A stretch of 64,000 nucleotides of DNA, from the NCBI GenBank assembly GCA_003049465.1, contig PYSS01000007.1, positions 62,001 through 126,000 on the forward strand, read 5' to 3'. The position numbers and the translations under genes are program-made. Source of the DNA: Magnaporthiopsis rhizophila. Its lineage: Eukaryota; Ascomycota; Sordariomycetes; Magnaporthales; Magnaporthaceae. The notes under the pieces are model-generated. The model saw only the letters and a list, made by a program, of their open reading frames with translations, was not told where the DNA came from and ran no database searches. Below are positions 34,473 to 46,250 of this stretch, one piece after another (position 1 is the stretch's first letter; every line of letters begins with the position of its first letter).

Positions 34473-35519
34473 CTAGACCGTGGGCTCAAGTTCCTTCGAG
34501 CGCTGGAGTAGGAACTCGCCCAGCACTCGCAAGGGATCCTTGGGCCTAGAGAGTCGGTGGTTAGATCGATGGTGTACGCTCGCCTCTCCACCTTTGAGAT
34601 CATGAGAGGAGACAGGGGGGAGCACGAACTGTTCTTTTGCGATGAGCTTCATGCCCTCCAACAAGACGCCCGTGACCTTGGTGTTTAGGTACCGCCTCGC
34701 GGGGGCACCATGCGGCGTGGCCTCGGCGGGGATGACGAAGCCGGTGTCGGGCGGATGCTGCGACGTGGCGCGCGAGCCGGCGTCCGGATTTGCTGGGCCC
34801 GTGTTGCGCATTGGTGTGCCGGTGCGCGGGGGTAGCGGCGACGATGATGATGTCCCTGCGGTGAGCGGCTGGGCCGGTGATTGCCCAGCGGCAGCAGCAG
34901 CGGCGGCGGCTGAGGGCGATATCGGTTGCGGCTGGGCCAGGAACTGGGGCGTTTCTGTCGATATCAAGGCGGGGACAGCGCCTTGGGTTGCGGAGAGCTG
35001 TGTTTGTTGGAGGCAAGCACGGCTTTTTGGTCAGAGCTGGCTGGTATTGGTAGTTTTGCTGGGCGAGACAGACAGAGAGCACCGGGAGAATTGTGACGAC
35101 GCGCAGAGGATGTCCATGAAGCGGGAAGAAGACTCGGAGTCTTTGTCGGAGGTTTGCACTTGGTACCTGGGACTGTAATCTAGACGGGTGATGTACATAG
35201 ACCACTATCTATCCCACTCATCCCATCTCGCGGCGTACCAAGACCACTCGAATTCCCCCCCACTCGGAGACGATGTGGCAAGCGGCCGTATGGGCCATAG
35301 CCCAGATATGGGCCCCTAAGAGAAGCAGCGGGGAATCTGCTCGTGACGGCTTACACTTGCGAGAGCGCCTTCTGGGGGCGTCGCGTCTATCGCATCGGTC
35401 GTTGTGGGCGGCGCTGTGGCGGCCTGGAAAGCTGTCGCAGTCTGGCTGATGTCTGCCTCCTGATCGGCCGCGGGCGCAAAGGCCACTCCATCTTCTTCCA
35501 TGGGATCTGGTTGTGACAT
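34473..35519 (-). CDS. SDC1: COMPASS complex subunit Sdc1 (Dpy-30 domain)
   Basis: Dimeric Dpy-30-type subunit of the Set1/COMPASS histone H3K4 methyltransferase. Exons 35519-35355, 34997-34630 and 34545-34473 give 201 aa. The C-terminus holds the Dpy-30 motif YLNTKVTGVLLEGMKLIAKEQ|PKDPLRVLGEFLLQRSKEL, rebuilt only after removing an 84-nt intron (34546-34629) that has no stop codon. The N-terminal 140 residues are Ala/Pro/Thr/Ser-rich and disordered, with an A8 run. Start: MSQPDPMEEDGVAF, first ATG. The first intron (34998-35354, 357 bp) is long for this window. Phase fits a direct join, although a small extra exon inside it cannot be excluded. Divergent from FAN1. Confidence 0.87.
34546..34629 (-). 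other. Stop-free 84-nt intron inside the Dpy-30 motif
   Basis: Donor GTTCGT, acceptor CTCTAG. Length is a multiple of three and no stop lies in frame. Retention would insert 28 residues in the helical hairpin of the Dpy-30 motif. Confidence 0.8.
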
Positions 35520-35807
35520 TGTTTTAATTTGAAAAGCGCCGACTCGCTCGACGCCGGGGACGAAATTTGGTGACGGGGATGGGAGGGCGGATGTGAGCTG
35601 CCAGTCCTCCCAGCTAGCAAGCAGTGAATTGCATTGTTCGAGGTGGGGCCGGCCGCCCCTGTCCGTCTGACACGACATCACGTGCTCTCGCGTCCGTCCA
35701 CCGGTCCTCAGCTCCTCATTTCCCACGCGTCTATCTGCCTAGATCGGGCAAGCCCCAGCTTCACACTCTGCCGCCGAGTGGGATGTGACTTGCCCCTCTT
35801 CGTGAAC
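35520..35807. promoter_or_regulatory. Bidirectional promoter SDC1 / FAN1
   Basis: 288 bp between the two start codons. It carries CACGTG at 35679-35684 and ACGCGT, the MluI cell-cycle box core, at 35725-35730, 78 bp before the FAN1 ATG. Assignment of function is inference. Confidence 0.45.
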
Positions 35808-38421
35808 ATGGATGCTTTTGTAAAAAGGCTTCCTCCTTCAACCATCGCAGAGGCAGCAAGACCATCCAAGCGACCCAAGACCAGCAGCCCCAAGCATGCG
35901 AGACAGGCCATCAGCGACGATGAGGAAACACCAGGAGACTCAGGCGACGAGCGCGCCCAGGGCTCGTCCCGATCACATGCATACCCGGCCGTGGAAGCAG
36001 ATTCAGATGCGTCCGGACTGAGCCTCAGGCCTCACGTCGACAACATGGAGACCCCATTGGAAAGCGCACTGCCGCCTCCTTTTGAAGCAGACCCGGAGGC
36101 CATCGATGCGTACGAGACCGCGGGCGCCACGGACCCAGCTCTTCCGCAGGACTCACTGTCGGCAAGGCTCGAGAGCAGGAACTGGATCAGGGGGCGGAGC
36201 TCCATCTATGTGGATGCCTTCAACCTGGCCCTCGAGACCGTGCTGTCGGACGAGGCCTGCCTCTTTGACGCAAAGGAAACCGCCGTTTTCGACGCCTGGA
36301 GGGCGCTTGATTACGAAACCCAGTACCTGTTGGTCTGCCGCCGCAGCAGCCGCCGCCAAGGAGCCGATGGTCGCTGACAGCAGAAACAACCTCGCTAGGT
36401 ACGTTCGTCTTTTCCTGCGCAAAACGGCCGCGTGGCACCGCTCCAGCTCCCTGGCCTCCTACTCGGATGTTCTGGATCCCACCGCCGCCGTACAATCACT
36501 CCAGAAGCCCAGGGAGCTTCCTCCGGGCGCGCCTCTGGCCTGCCCAGACGGTCAATCCAGCCTGGAGCCAGAAGAGGGCTCTCTGGCCGACACCTTCACA
36601 TTCGCCGACTCGTCCAATGATTTTGTAGCCACCGTCGAGGAGGCTCTGTCCCTGCTGAACCTGGAAGAGCTTAAGATGCTGGCAAAGGAGTCCAAAGTGC
36701 AGGGCCGGAACAAGGCCGAGATCCAGAAGGCGCTGTGCCGTGTGAGCTCGCAACAGGTGTCTCTCGCCTCGGTCGGCCTGAGGCGGACCAACACAACCGG
36801 CTCAATGCCCGACGCAGTTGATTCTCCTGACAGCCAAGATCAAGACTCGAGCAACTTGAGCCATCGTGCTCGGCTTCTCAGCAAGATTCTTGCCATCACT
36901 GGCCCCTGCATCAGGCTTTCGCCTTTGGTGTTCAAGCTCTTCGAGAGGGTTCATCTCGTCTTTTACAGGTCGACCGAGTGGACCGAGAAGTCTCTGACCA
37001 CCATAATCCTCGCCAAGATGTCGCGGAGGAACTTCCCCGAATACATAGTGTGCAGGTCTGCCAACATATTTACCTCGCGACGCATGTTGTTGGAATTCGA
37101 ACAGGCGGTCAGGACAGAGTTCGAAGTCGACAAAATGCTGGAGAACGGGCTGCCCGGCCAGGCGGGCTTCCGTGAAGTGATCCGCCTCTTCAACGGTGTT
37201 GCGCCCCGGTGGCGCGAGCTGTTGCGGGAGGAGCAAATCAAGGAAGACCAGGTCTACGACGCTGGCGAGGGCTGTTATCTTCGCCGGTTCAACGCGGCCC
37301 ATCCATTCACCCGCATCGCCCACAAAGCTGCGTATGCATATGGCCGCCTACACGAGTACAAGGAGGAGCACGCGCTGCTTACAGAGCTTCTCGATCAGCG
37401 GCTCTTCCACATGGCCAGGCGCGGGTCGTGGTATCAACGAAAGGCCCTGCTCGAAGAACGCTACATGGCCGAAGCCGAGAACCCGAGCCTGGCCGCCGGA
37501 GCGCAACTCGAGCAGGAAAGAAAGCATTGGCGGCGTATCGCTGTGGCTACGTGTGAAACGGCATTGGAGGACCGGGACTGTCATCTGATATTTCATTATG
37601 ACCTTCAGAAACGGCTCGTGAAGCTTGAAAGGAGGCTTAAAGTCCCCCGGCGCCTACAGCACGATTTTGGGCATGTGCGCTTGAGGCCACCAGAGGAGCA
37701 CACGATCGAGGGCATCCAGGTCATAAGGGATCAGGAGGCCGGACCCGGGAAACTAGGACGCGGCCAGAGCACCAAAACGATTTGGATAGACGAACACGAA
37801 AATGGGGCCGAATGCTCCGTCGAGGAGATGTGCCTGTCGCACTACCGCAAACAAGGCTGGAAGGGCTACCACGCCGAGGGCGGCATTCTCCGCACCATAT
37901 TTGCATATCTGTTCTACGACATCCTCTTCCTCTACATCCCCAACGTCTTCCAGACGGCATATCAGGCCTGTCCTCTAGATCTCCACACGGACGCCTTCTA
38001 TGCAGCACGGGCAAGCGAGATCAACCACCGGCTGGTCGAGATTGGGAACGGCGGGGCGGCAGCGATTCTGCGCGCGGTGGACGAGAGGCTCCGCGAGCGG
38101 CGCACGTGCGTCATCGGGCTGATTTGGGACTTTGCGCTCGAGGATCTCGTGGAGCTCGTCGAGAGCTTCCGCGGGGAGGCGCTGGCGGCCATCTGCAAGG
38201 TTATGGCGCAGGAGTACAGACAGCGAGGGTCGGGCGTGCCCGACCTCCTGCTGTGGCGGACTCAGCCGGAGCCCGAGGTCATGTTCGCCGAGGTCAAGAG
38301 CGCAAACGACCGCCTCAGCGACACGCAGCGGCTGTGGATCCACGTGCTGACGGCCTCTGGCGTCCGCGTCGTGCTCGCGCTGGCAACGGCACGCGAGGTG
38401 CGGGATTGCGCGCCAGGGTGA
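35808..38421 (+). CDS. FAN1: Fanconi-associated nuclease 1
   Basis: Structure-specific 5' nuclease of DNA interstrand-crosslink repair. Exons 35808-36328 and 36399-38421 give 847 aa. The intron uses donor GTTGGT and joins QYL to YVRLFLRKTAAWHR with a split Leu codon (CT|G). A SAP-like DNA-binding region is at about 265-310 (LNLEELKMLAKESKVQGRNK). A helical TPR-like region follows, containing AYAYGRLHEYKEEHALLTEL and RRGSWYQRKALLEERYM. The C-terminal VRR-NUC domain has the PD-D/ExK residues in GVPDLLLW (D789) and FAEVKSANDRLSDTQRLW (E805, K807, Q817). No UBZ zinc finger is seen at the N-terminus, unlike animal FAN1. Start: MDAFVKRLPPS, first ATG in frame, with a basic KRPK nuclear signal at about 21-24. 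Confidence 0.95.
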
Positions 38422-39410
38422 GCTTGGAGGGAGTGAAGGAGGGAGGGAAGCGAGGTGATGTTGCAACGATAAGCCGCCCCGGCTGACGTTTGTCCCCTCG
38501 GTCGGGGCGGAAGTGACCGTGGCTGCCCAGGGCTTGGCTAGGTCGTGAAGGAGGGAGAGATGATACAATCTCTCCGAGTGACCATGCCGAGCGCAGGTCA
38601 TCTCCGATCCTCCCAACCAGCTTCGCCTCGCAGCAGCCCGACTAGGGTGGTTGGTGGTGGTGAGATGTGATGTCAAGCCGCTGTCTCTATTAATGGAAAT
38701 GGAACACGCGGCGAAGCTTCGAAGTCTGAAACACCACCACCACCCAACCCTGAGCCGAGTACCGTGGCCACACCAGCCGGTTGCTGCAGACGAGGACGGG
38801 AGCTGGCGGACGCCAGTTTGTTGTTGTTGTTGGTACCTGCCTCGCTGGGGAGCATCCGTGTTTCGTCTCGGCGGTGCGGGATCGCGGGGATCCACGCCAG
38901 GGGAGGGGAGAACGTGGGCTAATTTCGTTCCCTTCGGGGAATATTTGACTGGCTGGTACCAAGGTAGGTAGATACCATGTACATACGGTACGTGCATACA
39001 GTACAACCCAGCTACCTCCCCGACTTGCCATCCGCCCTGATTTGCCTGGAACTTTCGTGTGTGAATCTCGGAGCGGAGCCAGCCAATCAATCTTCGCCTG
39101 CAGATTGGCGATGAGATCGAGAGAGGGGGGGGTAGTTGCGGTCTACCTTAGGTACGTGGAATTTACAGCTTGTGTTATTTTTTTGCTATTATTATCTCGG
39201 TCATTTCTTTTTTTCTCATCTCACGACTTTTGTACAACAGTGTGTGCCTAGCAAATCATGCTCCCTCGTCCAGAAATGACAGCAAAAGAAAAGGGCCAAA
39301 ATTAGTATCATCCGAAGGGAGAGCTTCCCAGCCGCGGCAAGCAGGGCGCTCCGGTGATGATTCGTCCGACACATATTGGCCACAGGAAAAAGAAAGGAAA
39401 AAAAGAAAAG

Positions 39411-39411
<1 letters not shown>

Positions 39412-39441
<30 letters not shown>
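39412..39441. repeat. A30 homopolymer
   Basis: Uninterrupted run of about 30 adenines preceded by A/G-rich sequence from about 39386. Confidence 0.85.
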
Positions 39442-39443
<2 letters not shown>

Positions 39444-40455
39444 ATAGATGGAACAACTCCTCTTTTTTTGTTTGTTACCTCCCACCCTGGATCCTGCACA
39501 TCACACATGTCCGCTTAGCCTGTCAAAAAGCTGCCTAGACCCGGCGCTTAACCTGCGCCGCGGGCCCAGCCAATCATTTCGACACAGGTCCCCCCTGCGT
39601 GCATGCAGAGAGACCTTGCAGCAGCCAATGGTGGGGCGTAGAAGCGTGTGCTGGGCCCGGCGCTTAACCAGAGCATGGCCCCTCCCCCATTGCAACCCCC
39701 TGCCATGCGAGGACCGACGGGGCCCAATGGAGGGATTACATGGCGCGCCGGGCGACGCCCACCGACTCGTCGTGTTCTTCCCGATCTGGACGTGGAGGAC
39801 CCTCCCCTCCTTCGCGTCCCCGTCCCATCCCATCCCATCCTTCACGCTGCTGTGATGGATGTGCCCTGCTGGCCTGGCCCTCTTCCTTTTCTCGATGAGC
39901 GGGTGGATGGCAGGATGTTCCCAGAACGAGGGGAGGATGAGCCGTTCTTGTCCTACCACCAAGTACTTAGGTGTCTACGTATCCGCAACGTCATCGCGGG
40001 TGATGGCCCAAAAAGTTTGCCCGCTTATGATCGCCAGGTTCCCCAGCTGGTCACCGAGAATGAGGCCGCGCACACTTGACCGCGCACACAGCCAGATCGG
40101 GCGTCCGCGAAAAAAAAAAAAAGGAAAAAAATAAACCAAAACAAATAAACAAACAGTCAAGAACAAGCGTGATTGTGATTCCGACTTGCCAAAGCTCAGT
40201 GAGATACAATGTACCATACTATTCATCAATAAATAGTATCTAGCGGTAGATAGTGTACATACAGTCCCAGAACACAGGCGGCCGGGCGTTAAGAAGAGCC
40301 AAATAAACGCCACCAAGAACTCCATGCCATTTCCAGGCAAGCGACGGGGTTCGGACAGCCGTGGGCCAAAGTCGAACAACATCAACCATCCCTCCGTTTT
40401 GTTCCAGATATCCCCCCACTTTTGGCCCTGCACCGACTCCATATCTCGATGGAAG

Positions 40456-40473
40456 AAAAAAAAAAAAAAAAAA
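40456..40473. repeat. A18 homopolymer
   Basis: Uninterrupted adenine run in a spacer. Confidence 0.85.
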
Positions 40474-41059
40474 GATGGAACAAGATAGAAATAAACACAC
40501 AAAGAGAACAAATGACAGAATTCCTTCCCACACCAGTCAAATACGCCAAACGCTAAAACATCTCATGTTTGCCATCCATCATTCATGCAAGCCAAATGCT
40601 GCTGTTTTGGGCATTTGGCGGGGTTGGTTTGGGGTGAGTGAGGAGGAGGAGTAATAAAAAATACGGTTAGGAGGGAAAAAAAATTGTTTGAAGGCTGTTC
40701 GTGTGTGTGTGTGCACTAAGGATCGAATCGTCTCCCTAGGAGACGAGGCCGCTCCTAATGCTGGTATCATCTATAGATTCGATCATCGATAGGTGGTGGG
40801 ATAGGGGCGGTGACAGTCGCCGTCGGAGTCACACCCGTGATTCCGGTATCGTCCAGTTGTTTTTTTGTTTTGTCTTTTTTTTTTGTGCCCGGCACTCGCG
40901 CATCTTCCAGCGCGCCGTCAAGGGCGCTTGGATGAGGTGTTATGTATTGAACAAATGGAAGAATAATAATTAAATGGCGGGGAAAAAAGAGTTGGTAGAC
41001 GTCGTGGGAGCGAGAATGCGAGTCAAGATTAACCGGTTGACTGTGCAACAGTAACAACC

Positions 41060-41929
41060 TCACTGAACTTTCCTCCTCTTTCCCTTGGGCGCAGGATCCA
41101 TGCGGGGGGTGTATGTGACTGTCCTCGTGACCACTTCGCGGATATGTCGGACGCTGGTGCGGGGCGACGGCGCGGCCTTGCTGCAACCTTGGAGGTGGCC
41201 GTTGCTGGTGACCTTGTTGGCCTCGTTGTATCTCCGGGCCTTCAACGCGGCCTCCCAGTCAAATGGAGAGCGCACAGAACGGGCGCTAAAGGGCGACTGG
41301 ATGGGCGAGTCCACATTCCCTGCGGCGGGAGAGGGTGGGATCCTCATACTCGCAAACGTGGTCGCGCCCGTCGCGGGGGCAGACAGCGGGTGGTTGGCAG
41401 GCGGTGATGCGGGAGCGTTGGCCGCCTTGGCCGTGGGGGACTTGTGGATGTGATCGCAGTCGCATGAGCACTCGCTGGCGTCGCTGGTTGCTGTCGATGG
41501 TGCGCTATCAGCCAGCTCGCCGTCGGCCCTGTCCTCGGCCGTCCCGTCCGACGAAGCCGACTTTGTGCTGTCGTTTGAGTCAGATGTAGAGGTTCTGCTC
41601 AGCTTGGACTTCGCGCATCCAGCAGTCGGCGGCGGGCTGGCCAGGACGGGGCTGGCAAGCTTCAGGAAGTCGAGGTATGCGATAGGTGGGGTAATAGGCG
41701 TCTTGGCAAACGCCTCCTCCGTCTTGACCATAGCGACGGCGCTGAATGGGGAGGTCATGCCGGCCGACGGGAGACCGGCGGACGGCAGGCCAGCCGAAGC
41801 AAGCGGGTCACGCAGCACGGACGAGAGCGGCGTCTTGAGAGAGACAGCCGAGGCCAGGGCTTCGGCAGGGAAGGACGCCGTGACTGGCGTGGTGAGCGCC
41901 GGAAGCTTGGGCTTGGTGGTCGAAGGCAT
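41060..41929 (-). CDS. Conserved ascomycete protein of unknown function
   Basis: Single exon, 289 aa, starting MPSTTKPKLPALTTPVTASF; an upstream in-frame non-ATG extension is ignored. The protein is low in complexity (Ala/Ser/Pro/Thr-rich) but has spaced motifs that I recall from an uncharacterised ascomycete family: TPITPPIAYLDFLK (about 76-89), RIPPSPA, SPFSARSVRSPFDWE (about 215-230), REVVTRTVTYTPR, and a basic end PAPKGKRRKVQ that could be a nuclear signal. A triplicated SAGLP/SAGM unit (about 44-58) and a CSCDCDH cluster (about 150-156) are visible. No catalytic domain is evident. Some databases give related proteins an enzyme name that this sequence does not support. Function unknown. 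Confidence 0.75.
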   Translation of the reverse strand: MPSTTKPKLPALTTPVTASFPAEALASAVSLKTPLSSVLRDPLASAGLPSAGLPSAGMTSPFSAVAMVKTEEAFAKTPITPPIAYLDFLKLASPVLASPPPTAGCAKSKLSRTSTSDSNDSTKSASSDGTAEDRADGELADSAPSTATSDASECSCDCDHIHKSPTAKAANAPASPPANHPLSAPATGATTFASMRIPPSPAAGNVDSPIQSPFSARSVRSPFDWEAALKARRYNEANKVTSNGHLQGCSKAAPSPRTSVRHIREVVTRTVTYTPRMDPAPKGKRRKVQ

Positions 41930-42210
41930 AATGGCGAAGGGGAGATGCCGGCGATCAAGGCTATCAGGTCCAGTCAAGCAAATGACTTGGAGAGAGTGAG
42001 CTGCGACAGGATGGAACTGTCAAGTCGACTTGCCCGTGGATAGGGAAGGGGAGGCAGGAAGAGTCGGCAGTTGTGGGGGAAAAGGTATGGAGCTGAGGAG
42101 ACAGAAGGGCGGGCAGTTGGTTATATTAGCAAGCCACTGGCGGGTGTGTAAGAACCGCAGGCGGTAAAGCGAGCAGCGGGCTTGGTCTGGAGGCAGGCAG
42201 GCAGGCGGAA

Positions 42211-42262
42211 AGACAAGGTACCTGTGTAGGGAGACAAGGTACCTCGACAAGGTAGACAAGTC
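42211..42262. repeat. GACAAGGTACCT short tandem repeats
   Basis: Two copies of GACAAGGTACCT and a partial third (GACAAGGTAGAC) within 50 bp, upstream of the unknown-function gene. Confidence 0.6.
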
Positions 42263-45200
42263 CAACAAGCCAGGGGTGGAGGCAGAACGAAGCGCCAGTG
42301 GGTACTTTGTGTCTGCTGCTGTACCTCCCGGATCCCCGCGTGCCTGGGCGGGCAAGATGGGTCGTAATGTGATCCGAATCGATGGGTCGTCGGGGGTGGC
42401 AGGGCAGGGCAAGCGATAGTGGGAGAGCGGGCTGACAGGGTTAACGATGCTAAAAGGGAGGAAGCGCGAGCAGAGGTGGGGTGTAGGCTCGCTGCGTGCC
42501 TCCGGGGCGCGCTGGTTGGCTGATGGGCGCCTGGCGCTTCGGCGGGATTGCTGGGCAGGGCTATGGGCCGTGCCTCCTCTGCTGTGCTTGGTGGTAGGAG
42601 CGGCCTAGCTTCTCACTCCATGTTAATTATCCCTCTTTTGTGTATCTTTGGCGCGTGTCAGCGGGCAGCAGCGGGTATGATTGGCTGGTGGAGCGCTCCG
42701 GACGCCAGCGCCACAGCAGGGTCCAGCAAGCAAAGCAAGTCGAGGAAGGAAGAGGGGGGCTGTCCACAGCCGCCCTCGGCTCTGGCGTGCCTTGTGTTCG
42801 TGCGCTCCTCCCACAAGATGTGCTGAGACGTGCTTTAGCCCTGCATTGGAGTCGCTGCGATGGCCGCCGGCGCAACCGCTGGCCGGTTGGCTGGCCTGGC
42901 CGCCATCGGGCTGGCCAGCGTGCGTTGACCAGCGTGCGTGCCAGTCCACTCGCAAGTGGATAGGATGCGCAGGGTGGAGACAAACAGCCGTGTACATCAC
43001 AGGTACCAGCCTGTGCCGCCTGGAGCGACTCCTCCCCAGCACACACACTTGGGGCTGGAGCTCCAGGCGCTGGGCTGGCTATCCAGTCGGGTGTCGTCCC
43101 CGGCTGGAGTCGCTAGCCCCAGTTGGCAGGTCTTCCCAGGATAGACAACAGCGGGTCGGATCGAAGGGATGGGATGGTGGAATAACTGGCGAGAAGGGCA
43201 ACGGGATATGGGACGGGAGCGCAAAGATTGACCTACCCGGTGCCGACAAGGCCAGGCAGTCAAAACACACAAACTCGCTGGGGCAGGGGAGAGGCCGAGG
43301 GGAACGCCCGGCGTCAAGCTGCACGCTGCACAACGCTTTGTGCCCAAGGATTGGCCGACGCGCCGGGAAGCAGCAACGTCGTGGAAGCAACTGCCGGAAG
43401 CCCCGTCTGTGATTCGCCAGCAGGCACGCCGCGCGACGTGATCAAATCCTCCCCAGTCTGTGTGTTGTGCCCCCCAGAGGTCAGACATCGCGCGTACATT
43501 AGGCCTGCCCAGGGAGTAGGAGGGGAGGGGCTGGGCAGAACGGTCGTGCTAAGGCCAGCTTGGCTAGCCCGCAGGCGCATTTGGGATGGCGGCACCAACC
43601 TTGACGCTCCACTGCCTTCGCGAACGAGAAAAAGAAAAAGGCGATCAGTGTCGGGGGCCCACTCTATGCTGGGATTCGACGCTGATTGGATATATGGCAG
43701 GCCTTCGTTAGCGCTGATCAAAGTGCCCTATTCTTAGCATACGGCTCGTGATTGGCCTTCAACCCGACGGGGACCACCTCCGACCCGACCCCAGCTTTGA
43801 GGCCTGTATCAGGGATTTCTAGCGCATCTAGCTGCCCGTGATATCGATCTTCGTACCTGGTTTGGTTCTCGTGACGGCTTCGGAGGGATGATAATAATAG
43901 CGAAAATTAACAGCAGCGGCCCGATACAGTCCTTTCGCTACCAGTCTCGGCTGGCGCTGGTGGCGTGTGGAGAAGAGGGGTGATATTTGATGGACGTTGA
44001 GCAATTCCCTCAGCTCTGGCATACACCCAGTGGTAGGTTTCTTGTATGAATTATATGGCTGGAGACAGGAAAAAAATGCTGACTCGAGCAAAATACCAGT
44101 CGTAGTGAGATATGGAGATAAAGATCGAAGGCGGGAGGGGAGAGAAGTGACTGTCTCGCTTGACGGTCTGGATGCCGATGTTATCTGAAGCTCCTGAACT
44201 GACCACGTCGGAAAGAGAGGAAACACCGGTCAACATATTCAGACCTCGGTCGCCACCCAGATCGGATCTGCTTTGAGACAGCCCAGCTCTCTGCTCTGTC
44301 GGCGGCTCCCGTCCCCACGCGGCCTTTCGTGGTGGCCGAGCCTGCCAGGCCTGTCGTAGCCGCCGCCTACTAAGTCGAGAGCCGCCAGGAAGAGACACAA
44401 TGGTGTCGGCGCCGTCGTCCGTATGCCTATCGCCGCCCTCCCGCCCTCGCGCGGGTCGTCATTAGGGGCCCTGGGGTTCAAGGCCCGTGTCGCTCCCGGT
44501 CGCGTCTTTTCTCCAACCGCGCGCGCGCGCGGGTGCAGGGTGCTGCAGCCCCTTTCGCACACACCATGAACAATTGGCCATCCTTTGACAGCTGTCGCTG
44601 GCCCCGTCTAGCGGATGCCGGCTCCCAATCAATTCTCCGGGAGGGATCGTAGATCACATCGCCCGCCTGCGCGAGCGCCTCGGGGCGCTGCGCTTCTCTA
44701 CCACGGGGCGCTAGAGGGCATGGTCGCTTGTTCCAGCACCCACACCGCCGCTTCGAGGAGGCTATCCTTCTTTTTCCCTCAGCAGTCGACTGGTGAGAGC
44801 CACCAGTAGCTGCAAGGGCGATTGTTCGTCGGACTCCATCTGGAAAAGTCCGCGTTCTGGCCAGGCCACGGCGTTTGATGGTCCAGAGTACAAGGGCAGC
44901 CACGGAGCTAGGGCGATAGGCACTGTGCTGACTGCTTCTCCAATCGCCGGACAAGGCAGCCAAATTTCCTGGGCTTGCGTTTGTGCCTCATCAGGTCAGG
45001 CTTTCCACGGTCCAGTCACATTCCCCAAGTAGAAGCCTGCACTCTGTATCATATGCACAACTAGGCTCAATAAAGAATAGTATTGGGGAGATAGGCAGGT
45101 AGGATGACCGGAGAGGACTTAAGGAAACAGCCTGAGCCCTCTGTTAGGTGTCTACGGACTTTCAGCTGGTCCTGCCTTTCCCACCCAGCGTGAAAGTTCC

Positions 45201-45539
45201 CCGTTCACAATTCGACGTCATCAACTGCCACCCCATTTGACTCATCCTTCGGCTTTCAATTTATATCTCGTGTGTGGTGGTCTTGAGCTTTGTCTTCCAC
45301 TTGATACGGCTCAATATCTCACCATCAGCGCCGTTACGGCCAAGTCAACCAGAGTGTTGGCTATTCACCCGTCACTAGATCATTATGGTGTTCTTTACAA
45401 TGCCTGCACCATGCCCTCGGGTTAATGTGACCAGCGATGACGGACTGTACATTGTATGCATTGTTGTCCTGAGCAAACAACCCAATGTCCTTGTTAATGG
45501 ATAGAGTCGATGGTCAACTCGTGAGTTCTTGTAAAGACA

Positions 45540-46250
45540 CTACATATCTCTTGGCTCGGTTTCCCAGGACCCGTGATGCAGACTATAAGTTCGTCGAAAC
45601 CTATACGATTTCCTTTTTTTTTTAAAGGAAAAAAAAAATCTCGCAATGGTTATCATCACCCTAGCCTGCGATGCCTTGTATCCGGTGTACTCGCTATAAC
45701 TGTAGCCTGTATATAAAGACGGCAGCATGCCGAGCGACCGGAAGTGTTTCGGAAGTGTTCAAAAGATATTCGAGCTGAGAGGAATTATTTTTCAAACGAC
45801 GAAACGGCATCCGAACACCCACCGGTATCCGTATCGGCATTGACATCCCCATACCACTTTCTCTCTGTCCGTCTGGGTGATTATCTCGTGTTCTGGCTAT
45901 CTAATTATTTATCTTGTCTCGTCTCCTCTTTTCAACTTGATGCATTTCTTTCCATCTCTGCATGTGGTTGGGAATTCCTATTCGTGACCTTTAGCAAACG
46001 ACCACGCAATGTAAGCTAAAACGGTTGTGTGCTTTATGGAAACCAGCAATCCGGTTCGGCTACAAGCAGGGTCAACCCATTTGGACAATTATAAACTTTT
46101 TATATCTTCAGGGTTAGTTGCAAAATGATTTTGGAATAAGAAATTCCAGGGTATAAACAGCGAATGCTTAGGTTTCGTGCTATTATTTCTTATAAAACTC
46201 CCATGCCATTTAATTAATGTTGCTTTACGCTTTACTAACGATCGCCGACA
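45540..46250. other. AT-rich island in the gap
   Basis: About 700 bp visibly poorer in G+C than its flanks, with T/A runs at 45616-45640 (a TTTCCTTT...AAAGGAAA inverted repeat) and many TA-rich words. No coding potential or terminal repeats seen. It could be a decayed insertion. Confidence 0.4.

Larger units (their letters stand above)
38422..41059. other. Convergent intergenic region, 2.6 kb
   Basis: No supportable gene. Contains an A30 run (39412-39441), A12 (about 40112) and A18 (40456-40473), and GGTAGGTAGATACC near 38964. Open frames here are short and lack motifs. Confidence 0.55.

Noticed and set aside
42623..43488. Overlapping frames up to 243 aa in the gap before HAP2
   Set aside because: Both strands are open to similar extent, residues are Arg/Gly/Trp/Cys-rich, and nothing resembles a protein family.
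44500..44540. GCGCGCGCGCGCG run as a possible Z-DNA or regulatory element
   Set aside because: Short, isolated and not associated with a gene; simple-sequence variation is sufficient.
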